Of a stretch of 64,000 nucleotides of DNA, positions 1-10,489 are shown in pieces. Where the stretch lies: the NCBI GenBank assembly GCA_022478985.1, contig JAKSZP010006618.1, positions 124,001 to 188,000 on the forward strand. Reading direction: 5' to 3'. Each line of letters begins with the position of its first letter. Position 1 is the first letter of the stretch. The translations under genes were made by a program, and so were the position numbers. The notes below the pieces were generated by a model, which had not been told where the DNA came from, searched no databases, and worked only from the letters and a program-made list of their open reading frames with translations. This DNA comes from Massospora cicadina (Eukaryota > Entomophthoromycota > Entomophthoromycetes > Entomophthorales > Entomophthoraceae).

Positions 1-752
1 TGGTAATGTGGGCAAAAATCTCAACAACATGTTATGTGCTAGTAACTTGAAAGTCTTAGCAACAATTATCAGAAGAAACGATTTTCTTGGAAAAAATTTG
101 TTGAATTGTAAGCCGGTTATTTCTTTGAAATAGATGCATTTGAGTTGAAGAGCATAAAAGAAAGGAGGTTTTAAGCATCAATTAACTTATAAATAGTTTT
201 AGTGTGGTTGACTGAGTGAAAAATGGGATTACCCAGGCAGTAACCTCAGTCAAAAGGGCATATGAATTTTGAGTGATTTAAATTGTTTTATTGGTGTAAG
301 GGTGGACCTGGGTGATCAAATGGGAAGAGGCTTAGATGCAAATAGAATCCAAGCTTCTGCTGATTAATTAGGGCATTAACAGAATTTTGGTGAGGGGGAG
401 CTTATTTGGTTGCCATGGGAACAGCTGCGCAACAGTTAGGGGGAGGAGGAGGGAGGAACAAAAGTTAGATGGAAAATGGTGTGAGATCAACATTGGAGCA
501 TTCATGGGAGGGTTGTTTGAACCTGAAGAGATGGCAATATAGGGGCACCTGATTTGTGTGGTCTAACTCAAAATAATATGGGCAAATAGACCACCCATCC
601 CCCACACAGTCCAGAATAGTTGGGGGCAAAGTGATTTTGGCTTGAGGGGAAATTGATAGGAAGTTTTATTGGTGTAAAAATATTATCCAAAGGTATGAGA
701 TCCTTTGAGGAGGGTAGCCCCATCTGATAACACTAAATGAAGGATGTGGTAA
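1..752. other. No recognisable feature
   Basis: No coding homology, terminal repeat or RNA-like fold was recognised in this stretch on either strand. It is probably decayed repeat sequence, but nothing in it supports a named element. Confidence 0.4.
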
Positions 753-1300
753 GTGTTGCAGGAAGCTAAACCAGCCATCAACTTATTGTTGAACATCTTG
801 ATGCGGAAGGTGGGTGAACAGTTCAGCGAACTGTCCTTCAAAGTGGAGTCTTCTGACAGACGGGTGCATGTCATGGGGAAGGGGGTGTCCTGGAATATCT
901 GGGGCACAGTTTCAGCAACTGCAGCATCAAATTTGCAAGTGAAGACTCAATTAAAATACTCCTTATATAGCGATTGTCATTGGTATCTTGGGCTTTTTTG
1001 ACTTCCTGGGCATCTTGTTGATGGCCACGTGCATGTAGAGGAAAGGTGTCACATATTTAACATGAAAGTCAAACAGCATGCTGCTCTGGAAGAGCACCAG
1101 AGGCTACTGGAAACTCCTGGTAACCTGCAAGGTGGAGGGCTAGGTCCTGAGATGGAACAAAGAGAATAGAAGAGTTGGAGGACTAGCTGAACCAGCCATG
1201 GCATGCTTTGGCAGAAGCCAAAAAACATAAGGAGTTGACGCACTACCATCCCAAAATGAGGCAGCAGGTAGAACTAGTCAACTTGTTAAGAAAGGAGTAG
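753..1300 (+). other. Degenerate open stretch, unknown
   Basis: An 82-codon open stretch from 753 reads through one stop at about 1000 for roughly 55 more codons. A second frame, from about 1160 to 1300, gives a charged, helix-prone segment rich in Lys, Glu and Gln with one stop. I do not recognise either. Charged segments of this type occur in retrotransposon gag proteins, but there is no zinc knuckle or other diagnostic motif. Treat it as unassigned. Confidence 0.2.
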
Positions 1301-1929
1301 TGCGACAATTAATATATGCTAACATAATTTAAAGTTTTAAGGTTGACTAAAAAGATGTTAAAGAAAAAGAGAGATTTTTCTGATATACTTAAGCAAAGGA
1401 TTAACTAGTTTCTGATTTAATATAGTATAGCATTGAATTGCATGCCCATATAGCACTGAAGCAGCGGGTGCATACTCACCCTTAACTAAGTTTTGGGAAG
1501 CCATAACTCTATCATTAATTTTAGATTTTGATAGTATAAGTTACTATCAAAAATCATTCTTATTAGATTATGATTTCCTTACTAATAAAAAAGAACACAT
1601 GTTAAAGTTTATTGACTTATGATTAAGATCAGCTGATTATTCCTATTTTTAGTACCTTGATTGTCACTGCACCAGTGATTTTTAACACTTTGATGTCTTT
1701 TAAACCTAAAAATAATTTACCATTTAAGGTCTTAAAGAAGTACTTTAAAATAGTAAATGATAGTTTCCGCTCAATCTCACTTTAAAGCATTTTATTAAAA
1801 GTGGCACTTAGTTTAACACTTCAACTTGCTGTGACACCACTCCACAGATGTCCTCAGCTCCACTACCTGCTGCTACTAGGTGAGGCATCGGTGAAGCTCC
1901 TCCAAATGTTTTTCTCCTGGCTGGAAAAC
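1301..1929. other. No recognisable feature
   Basis: AT-rich sequence with no recognised coding homology or repeat relation to the rest of the window. Confidence 0.4.
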
Positions 1930-2700
1930 TCTTGCAACCTAGCTCAGCCACTCCACCTAATTCTTCAGTCCAGTTTATCCCCCATGAAACATCGCATTGC
2001 AAGTATGTGGGTCCACTCAACTCATACCAACCTCAGTGCTCTTACGCTCAAGCCTTTGCTTCTGCATTCATGTCAGGTATGGGCGCTTGTTTTCATAAGA
2101 AGCGAGGAAATCATAGAGCTTGCTTCTTCTACCTTCGCACCAGCTGGATTTATTTATTTTCATCCCTTGGAGGGCTAATTTGATATTGTGTTCTCCTCCA
2201 AAGAGGATGTTGCTGAAGCTGCAGCTACCACATTAAAATTTTAAACAAACTCCCATTCCCTCAACTCATACACGCCTCCCAACAGTTTTTACAATTTTGG
2301 TATCTTTTGAAAACCTCCCTTCGCATCTCCTGGCACAGGTTTTATAGGATGTATTGAAGATAGGGCTTTCACACTATGGCACCAACCCTAATTTTAATTA
2401 CACTGTACCTACCGGTGTAGAGCGCCTTGCATCCCCGCATGCCACTGATAACATAAACCCTCACCACCCCCATATGTCCCAACATAGTCTTCCATGTGCT
2501 CACCTGGCTGCAGCACTTGCTCTCTGCTTCTGGTCTATGGTCAACAATGGTCAACAAGTTTATCCCATCCGTTTTGCCCTTGACCATAACAAGAAACCCT
2601 TCCCCAATAATACTGACACTACCTTCACTCCCTCATCTAAGGCCATGGTTGCTGCTTTTTAATGGGGTATCTTGCTTTCCACTCCAACTCACTCAATCAA
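1930..2700 (+). pseudogene. LINE ORF1-like relic (copy 3)
   Basis: This is a broken coding stretch spread over two frames. At about 2180-2245 it reads as a segment with the pattern D-x-V-F-S-S-K followed by E-A-A-A. That resembles the segment D-L-G-F-E-S-K-K then E-A-A-A in ORF1 of the LINE at 12.4-17.7 kb. Downstream, at about 2540-2590, GQQVYPIRFALD resembles the ORF1 segment GQESYPFRIIVV of the second LINE copy. The zinc knuckle that should follow is not visible. The family role would be nucleic-acid binding in the LINE ribonucleoprotein. Similarity is short and judged by eye, so this could be a more distant retroelement gag. Confidence 0.35.
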
Positions 2701-2789
2701 AGGGCCAGCGCAAAGATCATGTCCCCACCTGTAACTCCAGCCTCCCTCGCCCACCCAAAGTTACACTAGCCAATCAGAGTTAGGGTTGG

Positions 2790-3900
2790 ACTACTAAACC
2801 CAACCAAGCGAATTTCTATTCACTTTCCACATCCAATTTACCATCAATGGTCTCATTCCATTTGACCAATTCCTGGGAACTATTGTATGAAGTTGATTAA
2901 TTGGGTGAAATAATTATGTCTTCCCCCAATTAAATTGACTTTGATCATTTTTTGAACTCTGAATTTGTCACTCAATTTGATCTAAAGTGGTATATTTCTA
3001 ACATGAATGGTATAAGATTACACGGTGACCACAGTTGGCAGTTGCAAAAGCATCCTCCTCAGAAAATATTAAACTATGGGATGCAAATATCTAAGCTGTT
3101 GACATGCTGGACTAAATTTTCCTAAGGTCAGCTTTCCCTCAGAATTCTTCTGCATCACCAAGGCTTAAGTCACAGGGTTATACAAAGCGACCCATTACGC
3201 CATAAAGCTAGTTATACTTAGCTTATTTTATTCTCAAAGATAATCAGACTTCCCATGAACAAGACGAAAAGCTAACATATCTACCTAAACCACATCACTT
3301 CTGAGCACTACCTCACTGATTATTTTTAGGCCCTCTGCACAGCCCAACCCTACACTAAACCTATTTTTGCCTATCTCACACCTCACTATGTGGATGCCCC
3401 CACGCCTTTGCTTTCTGCAGTAGTTTGAGTCAGAAAAGGCATAGGTCTTGGTACCAAACCGCCCTGGCCCCCTCCAATATGGTTAGTTAGAAGTTTACCA
3501 CTTCCCCATCTGGATGGTGTGTTTCTTTTCAGATTTTGTTTGCTAAGCTCTCCAGACATTTCAATTTTTTAGGTTTTTGTTTTTCTCTGTGAGCTTTCAG
3601 TATGTCTGTCCTCAGGTTGTCAACCTAGAAATTAAATTAAATTAAAAATAGAAAATGATTATTATAAAAGTGTCCACCCTAAATTCACTTTTAATTAGAT
3701 ATACACATGATTGGCTATATTATAAATAGAATTTATATTGTTAAATAATTTAAATGTTTCATGAATTTCTGGTGCCTATAAAAAATTCTAGGCGGCCTAA
3801 GACTAACACCAAGAAGACACTGCTCTGGAGCGCCAATGTGATTTTGAAAAAGTTTAAGACAGCCCATGCTATGGTTATGGTACAAGTAACGTAGTCATCA
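2790..3900. other. Unassigned sequence, possibly upstream part of an old LTR
   Basis: No coding homology seen. The segment directly after it (3,920-4,096) matches a segment at 18.64-18.80 kb and ends at a primer-binding-type motif, so part of this stretch may be the unaligned upstream portion of the same LTR. Confidence 0.3.
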
Positions 3901-3919
3901 GGACAGGATGTTAGTATAA

Positions 3920-4096
3920 GTTTATCTTGCAATGGAGGTTTAAGGAGTAATTCAGCCACTTATTAAGGTATTTCCCTCCATTAATATTATGATTCCTTTA
4001 TCATTACCATCTGTAGGGGTAGCAATCTTCATATTGTTTTTATGATGTTTAGTGGCAGAAAATTTATCAAGGGAACGTAATCTAGAAAATTTAATA
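3920..4096 (+). repeat. Putative 5' LTR 3' end (gypsy-A)
   Basis: The segment aligns by eye with 18,640-18,803 on the same strand. The shared core is a TTTATC-x-x-TACCAT block, then a run that is GCAATCTTCATATTG here and TAATAATCTTCACATTG there. Both copies finish in an AATTTAATA-type end. The motif immediately downstream looks like the primer-binding site of gypsy-B. This suggests the distal end of an old LTR in plus orientation. The upstream limit is unresolved and divergence is high. Confidence 0.4.
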
Positions 4097-4117
4097 TAGT
4101 GCTCACTACAAGGGGCC
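4097..4117 (+). promoter_or_regulatory. Primer-binding-site-like motif
   Basis: TAGTGCTCACTACAAGGGGCC directly follows the putative LTR end. It differs at few positions from the primer-binding site next to the 5' LTR of gypsy-B (24,840-24,819, minus) and from the motif at 40,791-40,773 in gypsy-D. The complement would be the 3' end of a tRNA ending GAGCACCA; I cannot say which tRNA. Confidence 0.5.
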
Positions 4118-4707
4118 ACCAAAACAACCACTCACTTACCTTCAGATCACTGGGAATATAAAAGAATCTTTAAAATAAAGTCATTATCCTTTCTACAATT
4201 TATGTAATAATCTTGTGGGCTTTAGCCAAAAGTATGCAAGGAAACTTATGAAAACTTAAAATGAAGAAACACAATGTTTCAACACAGTGAATCCTTTTGA
4301 TAATGAGGAAATACCAATTAATTAACAGTTTGCAGCTTTCTGAAATTTGTTTATCCCAGCACGGTAGAATCTCTATAGTATTGCTAATCAGATAAGAATA
4401 TCTATAAAATATCTTAGAAAAGAGATATTATGTTTGCACAACAGCAACATGGCAGAAAACATCAAGAACATGTTTAGCATTAATAACCAGTTGTAGATGT
4501 ATGTATTAAATGACCTAACTTGATTTAACAGCAATCTGACTATAAGACTAAGCTCACAATAAACTTTTTTAAAGTATGTCACTTCTTATATCAAACCTTC
4601 CATCTTCCCGCTCCTCCATGTTTTGTCATGCCACAACATTGAGATCTGCGACATTATGGTTTTTTGACAAACGCAATAAGAAATTTATTGACTTTTACTT
4701 TATAACC

Positions 4708-4723
4708 TTGAATGCGCCTTTTT
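4708..4723. repeat. Target site duplication, left copy
   Basis: TTGAATGCGCCTTTTT matches TTGAACGCGCCTTTTT at 5,311-5,326 with one mismatch. The two flank the retroposed unit at 4,724-5,310. Confidence 0.65.
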
Positions 4724-5310
4724 TTAGCACTAGTGGTGCCCAATCCAAAAGGGGGAGCTGATAAGCATCTTTATTTGCAAATGGGCCAAGCAAAGGGATT
4801 ATTAAAAATTAAAAATTCCTAATATGGCACCTCAGCTAACAGCCTAGGAAGCAATATCAGAAGATGAGGAAGCTTTAGGGAATCTTTTGTACGGTGCATG
4901 CTTTAGCTGGCAGACCATGGCAGACAACATAGGGGTTGGGCATCAGCAGCATGCGGCATAAGGAATTAGAGCTGGGGGTTATCTTTGTTAATAAGGCCGG
5001 CGGTATCCATCGCCTCAACATATTGAGAAAGTTGATGCTCAGCAAATGTTATTAACGCTGGCACACAAGTGAGCGACTTGATGCGCTGGTGGGTTTAAAG
5101 ATAATTGGGATCAAACATCAAAGTTTTTGCCACATCAATGCATGTGCAACTCGCACCAAACTTGAGCTCTTCAAATTCCATACTTTGCATCTTCTTCAAA
5201 CTTGCAAGGGTTGTTGGGGACTGGAATACCCTCCACAAGGGGCTCTATCGCCTCTTGAAGATGTTGACAGAGGAGGGTGTTGGTAGGGGCAGCAGCTGCT
5301 TCCACTTCCA
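4724..5310 (-). mobile_element. Retroposed ORF-bearing unit, copy 1
   Basis: This 587-bp insertion lies on the minus strand between 16-bp direct repeats and ends in an A-run (about 4,721-4,728). It is homologous over its full length to 9,821-10,400. Its coding part starts at the insertion edge (ATG at 5,311) and ends at a TAA at about 4,966, roughly 114 codons if one frameshift at about 5,180 is ignored. It begins MEVEAAAAPTNTLL. Later conserved blocks include FGASCTCIDVAKT and LITFAEHQ, and it finishes NPQL before the stop. About 240 nt of non-coding sequence follow. Both copies start at the same nucleotide and end in A-rich tails, so this looks like retroposition of a short transcript. I do not recognise the protein: it could be a SINE-like unit, a retrogene, or part of an unknown retroelement. 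Confidence 0.6.
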
Positions 5311-5326
5311 TTGAACGCGCCTTTTT
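5311..5326. repeat. Target site duplication, right copy
   Basis: TTGAACGCGCCTTTTT pairs with 4,708-4,723 (one mismatch). Confidence 0.65.
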
Positions 5327-5798
5327 GGAAGTCAGAAATGTGACAGCAAAATGCAGAGATGGCTTAAGAAGCTCATGGACGTTTTATATAAAATCATATA
5401 AAAAATGAATCATGTGCTCCCAAAGGCCTTAAGAGAATTTTATTAGCAATATAGGCCTAATCTACAAAGGGGTCCATTATGTCAAACTCATGGAGCTACC
5501 ATTGAAAGCTTTATGAGATAAGTATATGACTGGATACCCAGTACAGACATCGCCGTTGGACTAATTGCACCCAATTACAATTTGTTGACCACCACTTTGC
5601 CAATTCCAGAGACTTGGTCGCAGATGAACCTGAACAACTTTTAGGAGACTTAGTAAGCCTTAGATAAGCAGGGACAATAACCGTTCTGTTTAGCAGAGCC
5701 AAGGATACCATCAGTTCATTAACAGGTAGACAAAATATAAGTAATGGTACAAGCTTAGGACTGATCAAGGTCCATAATTACTCCATCTACATAAGCTA

Positions 5799-6440
5799 TG
5801 GATATTCCAAATTTTAAAAATAAATTTGTCACCATGAGTGACTCCATAAATGACGTATTATGTAAATACCACACCCTACACAATCAGCTAGATGTCACAA
5901 CTGCCAGGCTCCATAATGCTAAACATCAGAACTATTGACTATATGCTTCACTGGATGATACCCTTGTTTAATTAGGGTGTTTGGAAAAAAGAATTAGACT
6001 TTATTAAAAACATCACAAGAACACTAACTAGGGTATTGAAGACTGCAAGGAGAAGCCCATGAAGGTTTGCTGTCAGTGTACAGATAATATTCAGAAGAAC
6101 CCCCATTGGAACTTATTGCAACACAAGTTAATGATAATATTAGGTCAAAAAACAGCCACAGGACTCCCTCTAGTGACAGTTATGAAAAAGAATTATTAGA
6201 ATACTTAACATATGTAACTTTTCAGGGGATCTTATTACATAAACACTGCAACGCTCACACATGCAGCGCTACCTGCACATAAGAATAATAATGATAAGGG
6301 AATCACTTTGCGCACCATAACTTCTCACATTAAATTGACTTTATCAAAAGAATTTATACTCCAATATGTCCCAAGAACATGTGGCTTCAGAATAACAAGT
6401 ACATTCCCATTGAAAAACTTCCCCTTTTAATATAAAATGT
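5799..6440 (+). pseudogene. Degenerate reading frame, gag-like at best
   Basis: One frame from an ATG at 5,799 runs about 210 codons with seven internal stops and no frameshift needed. It begins MDIPNFKNKFVTMSDSIND and continues as a charged, helix-prone segment. A Cys pair occurs as KVCCQCTDN at about 6,065-6,091, but no complete CCHC zinc knuckle is present. It lies 1.7 kb downstream of the primer-binding-like motif at 4,097, where the gag of a plus-strand gypsy element would be expected. The assignment rests on position more than on similarity. Confidence 0.25.
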
Positions 6441-6449
6441 GAATGAACG

Positions 6450-7960
6450 GGTTCTTATAATAGATTAAAAAATTATAAAAGGAGCGTTAAGCTGGCATGA
6501 GTTTAGAATGGCAATCTCCACCGTCAACCTCAAGAGTTTTTATCAAGTCACTTGCTATTTGGAGGATAGCTCCATCTATTAAAAGTAGGTTAAATAACCA
6601 CGTTAAGCTTTTTGAGTAATTTAAAAGATGTCCTAGCACATTGCCAACTTCCTTAATATTATGTTTCAATGCAATAAAACTTCACAGATCTCTCTGACTT
6701 TTTCACAAAGGAAGCACATGTGCTATTAAAATTTAGGTTCTTAGGAAGATGAGTTCTCCATAGCATTTATTTCTGCCTTAAAGCTATATTATAAATACTT
6801 GAAGTTTAAGCTCCTGTCCTACAAGGAGATAAGGATTCAAGTAAGATTTTTAACTACTTGTGCTGGCTCGCCACCTGCTTCTGACCCCCAAACATGTAAT
6901 GAAAATTTTTAAAACTTGCAAATGCGTTGAGACCTCCTCACAGAGTCACACATAACCCACTACAAACTCAATAACTGAAAAACTAACGACGCTTGATTAT
7001 GCAACGTTTCTTTCATAACCTGCCACATCTGCCACCAGAGGAGCCACTACACATTGCCCTGAGAGGCATAGGGTACACATGGTGCAGCTGACCATTAATG
7101 ACATGGAAAAATCCCAAGGTGCTTAGAGGAGGGATTCTCTATCTCTGCCAAATTGGCCACTCAATTCTCATACATACATGCAAGATACTTCTACAATAAG
7201 CCTGGTATCTCCTCAGATTATATATTATATTAGATTACCGCCGCTGATGAGTATGAGGTAACAAACAACTCACAATAGAATGCATACATGATACAAGAAT
7301 CCCAACTAAAAGATAGAAAATCCATAAACCTGTCACATATTTGAGCAAGGTTTATTGAACAAACCACGCTTTCCTTCAACTCATTATCTTTGAAATAGTA
7401 AATACAACCATTTTAAACAGCGTGACTTATAAATATATTTTTAGATAGAAAATAGCATTATGTGTTTCTTTAAACGAAAATTTTCTTAAACATAAATGTA
7501 TGAACCACTAGAAATTGTTTTTGGTTTAATTGCACATATTGCAATGTTTTTTGATGAATATAGTTTTTAATGATATTTTATATTGGAGCCCCACTAAATA
7601 ATGTGTCTACCAAAATGGTAGCCAAGTTGCCCTAAAACTGGATGATAATTATAGAAGATTATATAGCACACTCAGCCCTGAATGCACAATTTTAGAGGAA
7701 ACTTATATCTCTTAACATCTCCAATTTGACAATTTTACATATTGGCACAAGTGATCATGTTGACCAACCAGCATTATGAACTACTGATCAACACAGCTTC
7801 TATGTGCTATTTTTGGGACTATCGTTAGCATGGAAGAGAAAGCATCTAAATTCAGACAAAAATTCTGTTTACTTCACATTTCAAGGCTTGCCTCAGGACA
7901 ATAGGTTCATTAGTCAAGAAAATTTGCCATACTAGGATGGGTAGCCCCCATATAACACCA
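6450..7960. other. Unassigned AT-rich sequence
   Basis: No convincing coding homology or repeat structure. Short Cys-rich readings near 7,000 are too weak to name. Confidence 0.35.
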
Positions 7961-7969
7961 TCAGATAAA

Positions 7970-8380
7970 AGAAAAGATTAAGGTTCTACTCAACCATATC
8001 CACGATTATAAAGGATTGCCATACATGTAAGCTAGCAATTGAAAATATTTCCTCGAAGCACCAGGAAATTGTAATCAAAGAATGTAATTTTAGTACCAGA
8101 GAAATTTTATGGAGAAGTGCTTGCTCTACATTAACTCTCATAGCTGGAGCCCCATGTAGCTCTGGATGTGATACTACACAGATATGGAAAAACATGAGCT
8201 TTGTTAGCCAACTTCAGCATGGCAGCTATAATAAAAAGACCAAGTGTTATATTATTTGTTCTTGGTTTCATTCAAGGGTATTAAAAGCATCTACAATTTG
8301 GCCCCATGAAAATTTAGCCTTCCAGCGGTGCTTTGCTGAGTATTACGCCTGTAATTCTATAGAAAGCCTAATGATGTAAA
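7970..8380 (+). pseudogene. Possible gypsy integrase zinc-finger relic
   Basis: The plus strand reads FYSTISTIIKDCHTCKLAIE at about 7,986-8,045. This fits the second half of a retroviral-type H2C2 integrase zinc finger: an aromatic residue, about ten residues, then C-x-x-C-K. The preceding His pair is not visible. The following open stretch to 8,379 has no clear DDE motifs. If real, it belongs to a plus-strand gypsy element distinct from the pol relic at 10.5-12.4 kb, which has its own integrase. Confidence 0.3.
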
Positions 8381-8821
8381 AAATTATAAGAACCTTGCGT
8401 TAGTCTTGAAAAATATTAAAGGATCACTACTACAGATGACAATGACCTAGGATGCACTTGTGACGTATTACGCCAGATAAACGCAGGGGACCATGTTCCC
8501 GTTTGCCACTAGATAATTGCTATTCATTAACTTTGTAAGATTCAGAGACTAAGTAGATTAAGGACTTCTGGAACGAGAAATTCTTAAGCCGTCTAAGAGC
8601 TCATGGGCTTCTCTGGACAGATCTTAAATATTAATTACAGGAAGGCTTAAGCAGTGATAGACTACTGCAAATATAAATATAATAAAAAAGCTCATGACCT
8701 TGTAAAAACCAATGATGCATTGGGACTCTTAAAAAGTGGCTGAATTTTTTTGATGAAGGGCCAGACCTTAAACTTTTGACAGATTGAACTTTCCCAAGTC
8801 TGCCAGGGAGCAATTTGCATT

Positions 8822-9815
8822 ATGGCCTCCGGGTCAAAGATGGAAATCTTTTCCCATACACAAGCACAGCCATCATTGAGATGGCCATGGCAGTTTTTAA
8901 ACTTTGCTGGATATATTGACTTCTTCCATTTTAAGGGGTATTTTAATCTTGGCTTTTACTTAGAAGCTGATGTGGCAGCGTCATCTAAGCTGCCAATACT
9001 TTATAGAGATATACCTACCCCCACTGTTTGCACACAGTTCCCAGATGAGGCCAAGTTGGTGGTACAGTTTGCCAGGTTGCCATAAATTCTCTCCTCTGAA
9101 CACCTTCGCCACGAACTGATGGAGGGTTTGGCCATTTACAGAGCAGACCCCATCTTGCAGTTTGTGGTTCCCAGTGAGTCAGGTCAGTTTGCAGGGCCAT
9201 GTTCCTTTGTGATGATCCGCCTTTTCCATCACAACACCCAACTCGCAATTCCCCCTGCACTATAATCAGATCTGCACCTGATCACCCTTTTTGGGCACAT
9301 GTCAAAAAACGCTGCACCATATACCCTTGTGCTTCAAATTAGATCATTTAAAGCGCAAATGCCCCATAGCTTCTGCCTCCACCACTTCCACCGCTCCTCC
9401 TTCTGGCGTTGGGCCAACTGTTGCCTCACACAAATTTTTTGAGTGGGTAGCAATCCTCCTGACCCAACCTCAGCTAATTATGGCGCTTCTTCCAAAGCAG
9501 CAGCCAATAAAATTTTAATTTTTTTATAAAATTTTTTTTGGACTTATGGAATCCTGAGCTGATGCTGAGACAGTTTTGGCTGAGCTGCTGTGGGCAACTG
9601 TTTGCAGGCAATTGGGTTCTGCCACTGCATAGAATCCAGTGGCTGGCCCAGCATTAGCCAAGTTAAATCCATTCTAGTGCCTCAAATGGATTGACAATAG
9701 TGAACAGCCATTTAATGCCAAGCCAGATTTCGCTTTGGAAGACCTTTTTGTAAATCCTCCCAATTTGTGTCCCACTATTTTTGATCTAAAAAGTTTCCTA
9801 GGTATAAAATTATAA
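8822..9815 (+). pseudogene. LINE ORF1 relic (copy 4)
   Basis: A broken reading spread over several frames. At about 9,105-9,150 it reads EHLRHELMEGLAIY, matching ILEQHLKDGLAIY in ORF1 of LINE 1. It is followed by HPFW at about 9,280, then a zinc-knuckle remnant CFKLDHLKRKCP at about 9,330-9,370 in which the second Cys is replaced. A Ser/Thr/Pro-rich linker follows, as in LINE ORF1. An A/T-rich run at 9,508-9,540 interrupts it. The rest (9,545-9,815) reads as an acidic C-terminal part resembling the LINE ORF1 tail and ends at a stop. Family role: nucleic-acid chaperone of the LINE particle. It is more diverged from LINES 1 and 2 than they are from each other. Confidence 0.45.
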
Positions 9816-9820
9816 ACAAA

Positions 9821-10400
9821 ATGGCGGTAGAAGCAGCAGCTGCTCCAGCCAACACCCTCCTCTGTCAACATCTTCATGAGGCAATGGAGCCCCTTGTGGA
9901 GGACATTCTCATCCCAAATTTCCCCCATGAATTTGATGAGGATGCAAAGTAAAAATTGAGGAGCTCACTTTTGGAGCAAGCCGCACTTGTATCAATTTGG
10001 CAAAAACTGCTCTGTTTGACCTCAACTATATCCAAACCCGCCAGAGCATCAATTCTTTCACTTGTGTGCCTTCTCTCATCACTTTTGCTGAGCATCAACC
10101 TAAATACATTGAGGTGATGGACACCGCTGGCCTCATTAATGAAGAAAACCCACAATTATAACTCCTTTTGTCACATGTTGCTAATGCCCCAACCCCTATG
10201 TTGTCTGCCACGGCCTTCCAGCTAAAGAGGGCGTAAATAAAGGTTTCCCCAAGCTTCCTCAACATCTGATATGGCTTCCCAGGCTGATAACTTAGGGGCA
10301 TTATCAGGAATTTTTTACAATAATCCCTTTGTTTGGCTCATTTTCAAATAAAGATGCATGACGGTTCCCCCTTCTGGGTTGGGAACCACTATTGCTAAGA
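9821..10400 (+). mobile_element. Retroposed ORF-bearing unit, copy 2
   Basis: This plus-strand copy is homologous end to end to 5,310-4,724. The reading begins MAVEAAAAPANTLL at 9,821 and ends at a TAA at 10,159-10,161, the same stop position as copy 1. That gives about 113 codons once a single-base deletion near 9,950 is allowed for. Conserved blocks are FGASRTCINLAKT, LITFAEHQ and NPQL. About 240 nt of trailing sequence and an A-rich tail (10,401-10,415) follow. A short AAACAAA repeat at 9,814-9,820 and 10,401-10,407 may be the target duplication. Each copy is frameshifted at the same place by a different indel (one insertion, one deletion), so the source ORF was continuous there. Function unknown. 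Confidence 0.6.
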
Positions 10401-10489
10401 AAACAAATAAAAACTTTACCAATCATGAACAGTAGAAATGCGCAATAATCGCCCACAAAGCCTAACAAAGCCCACTTAAATTTACCAAG

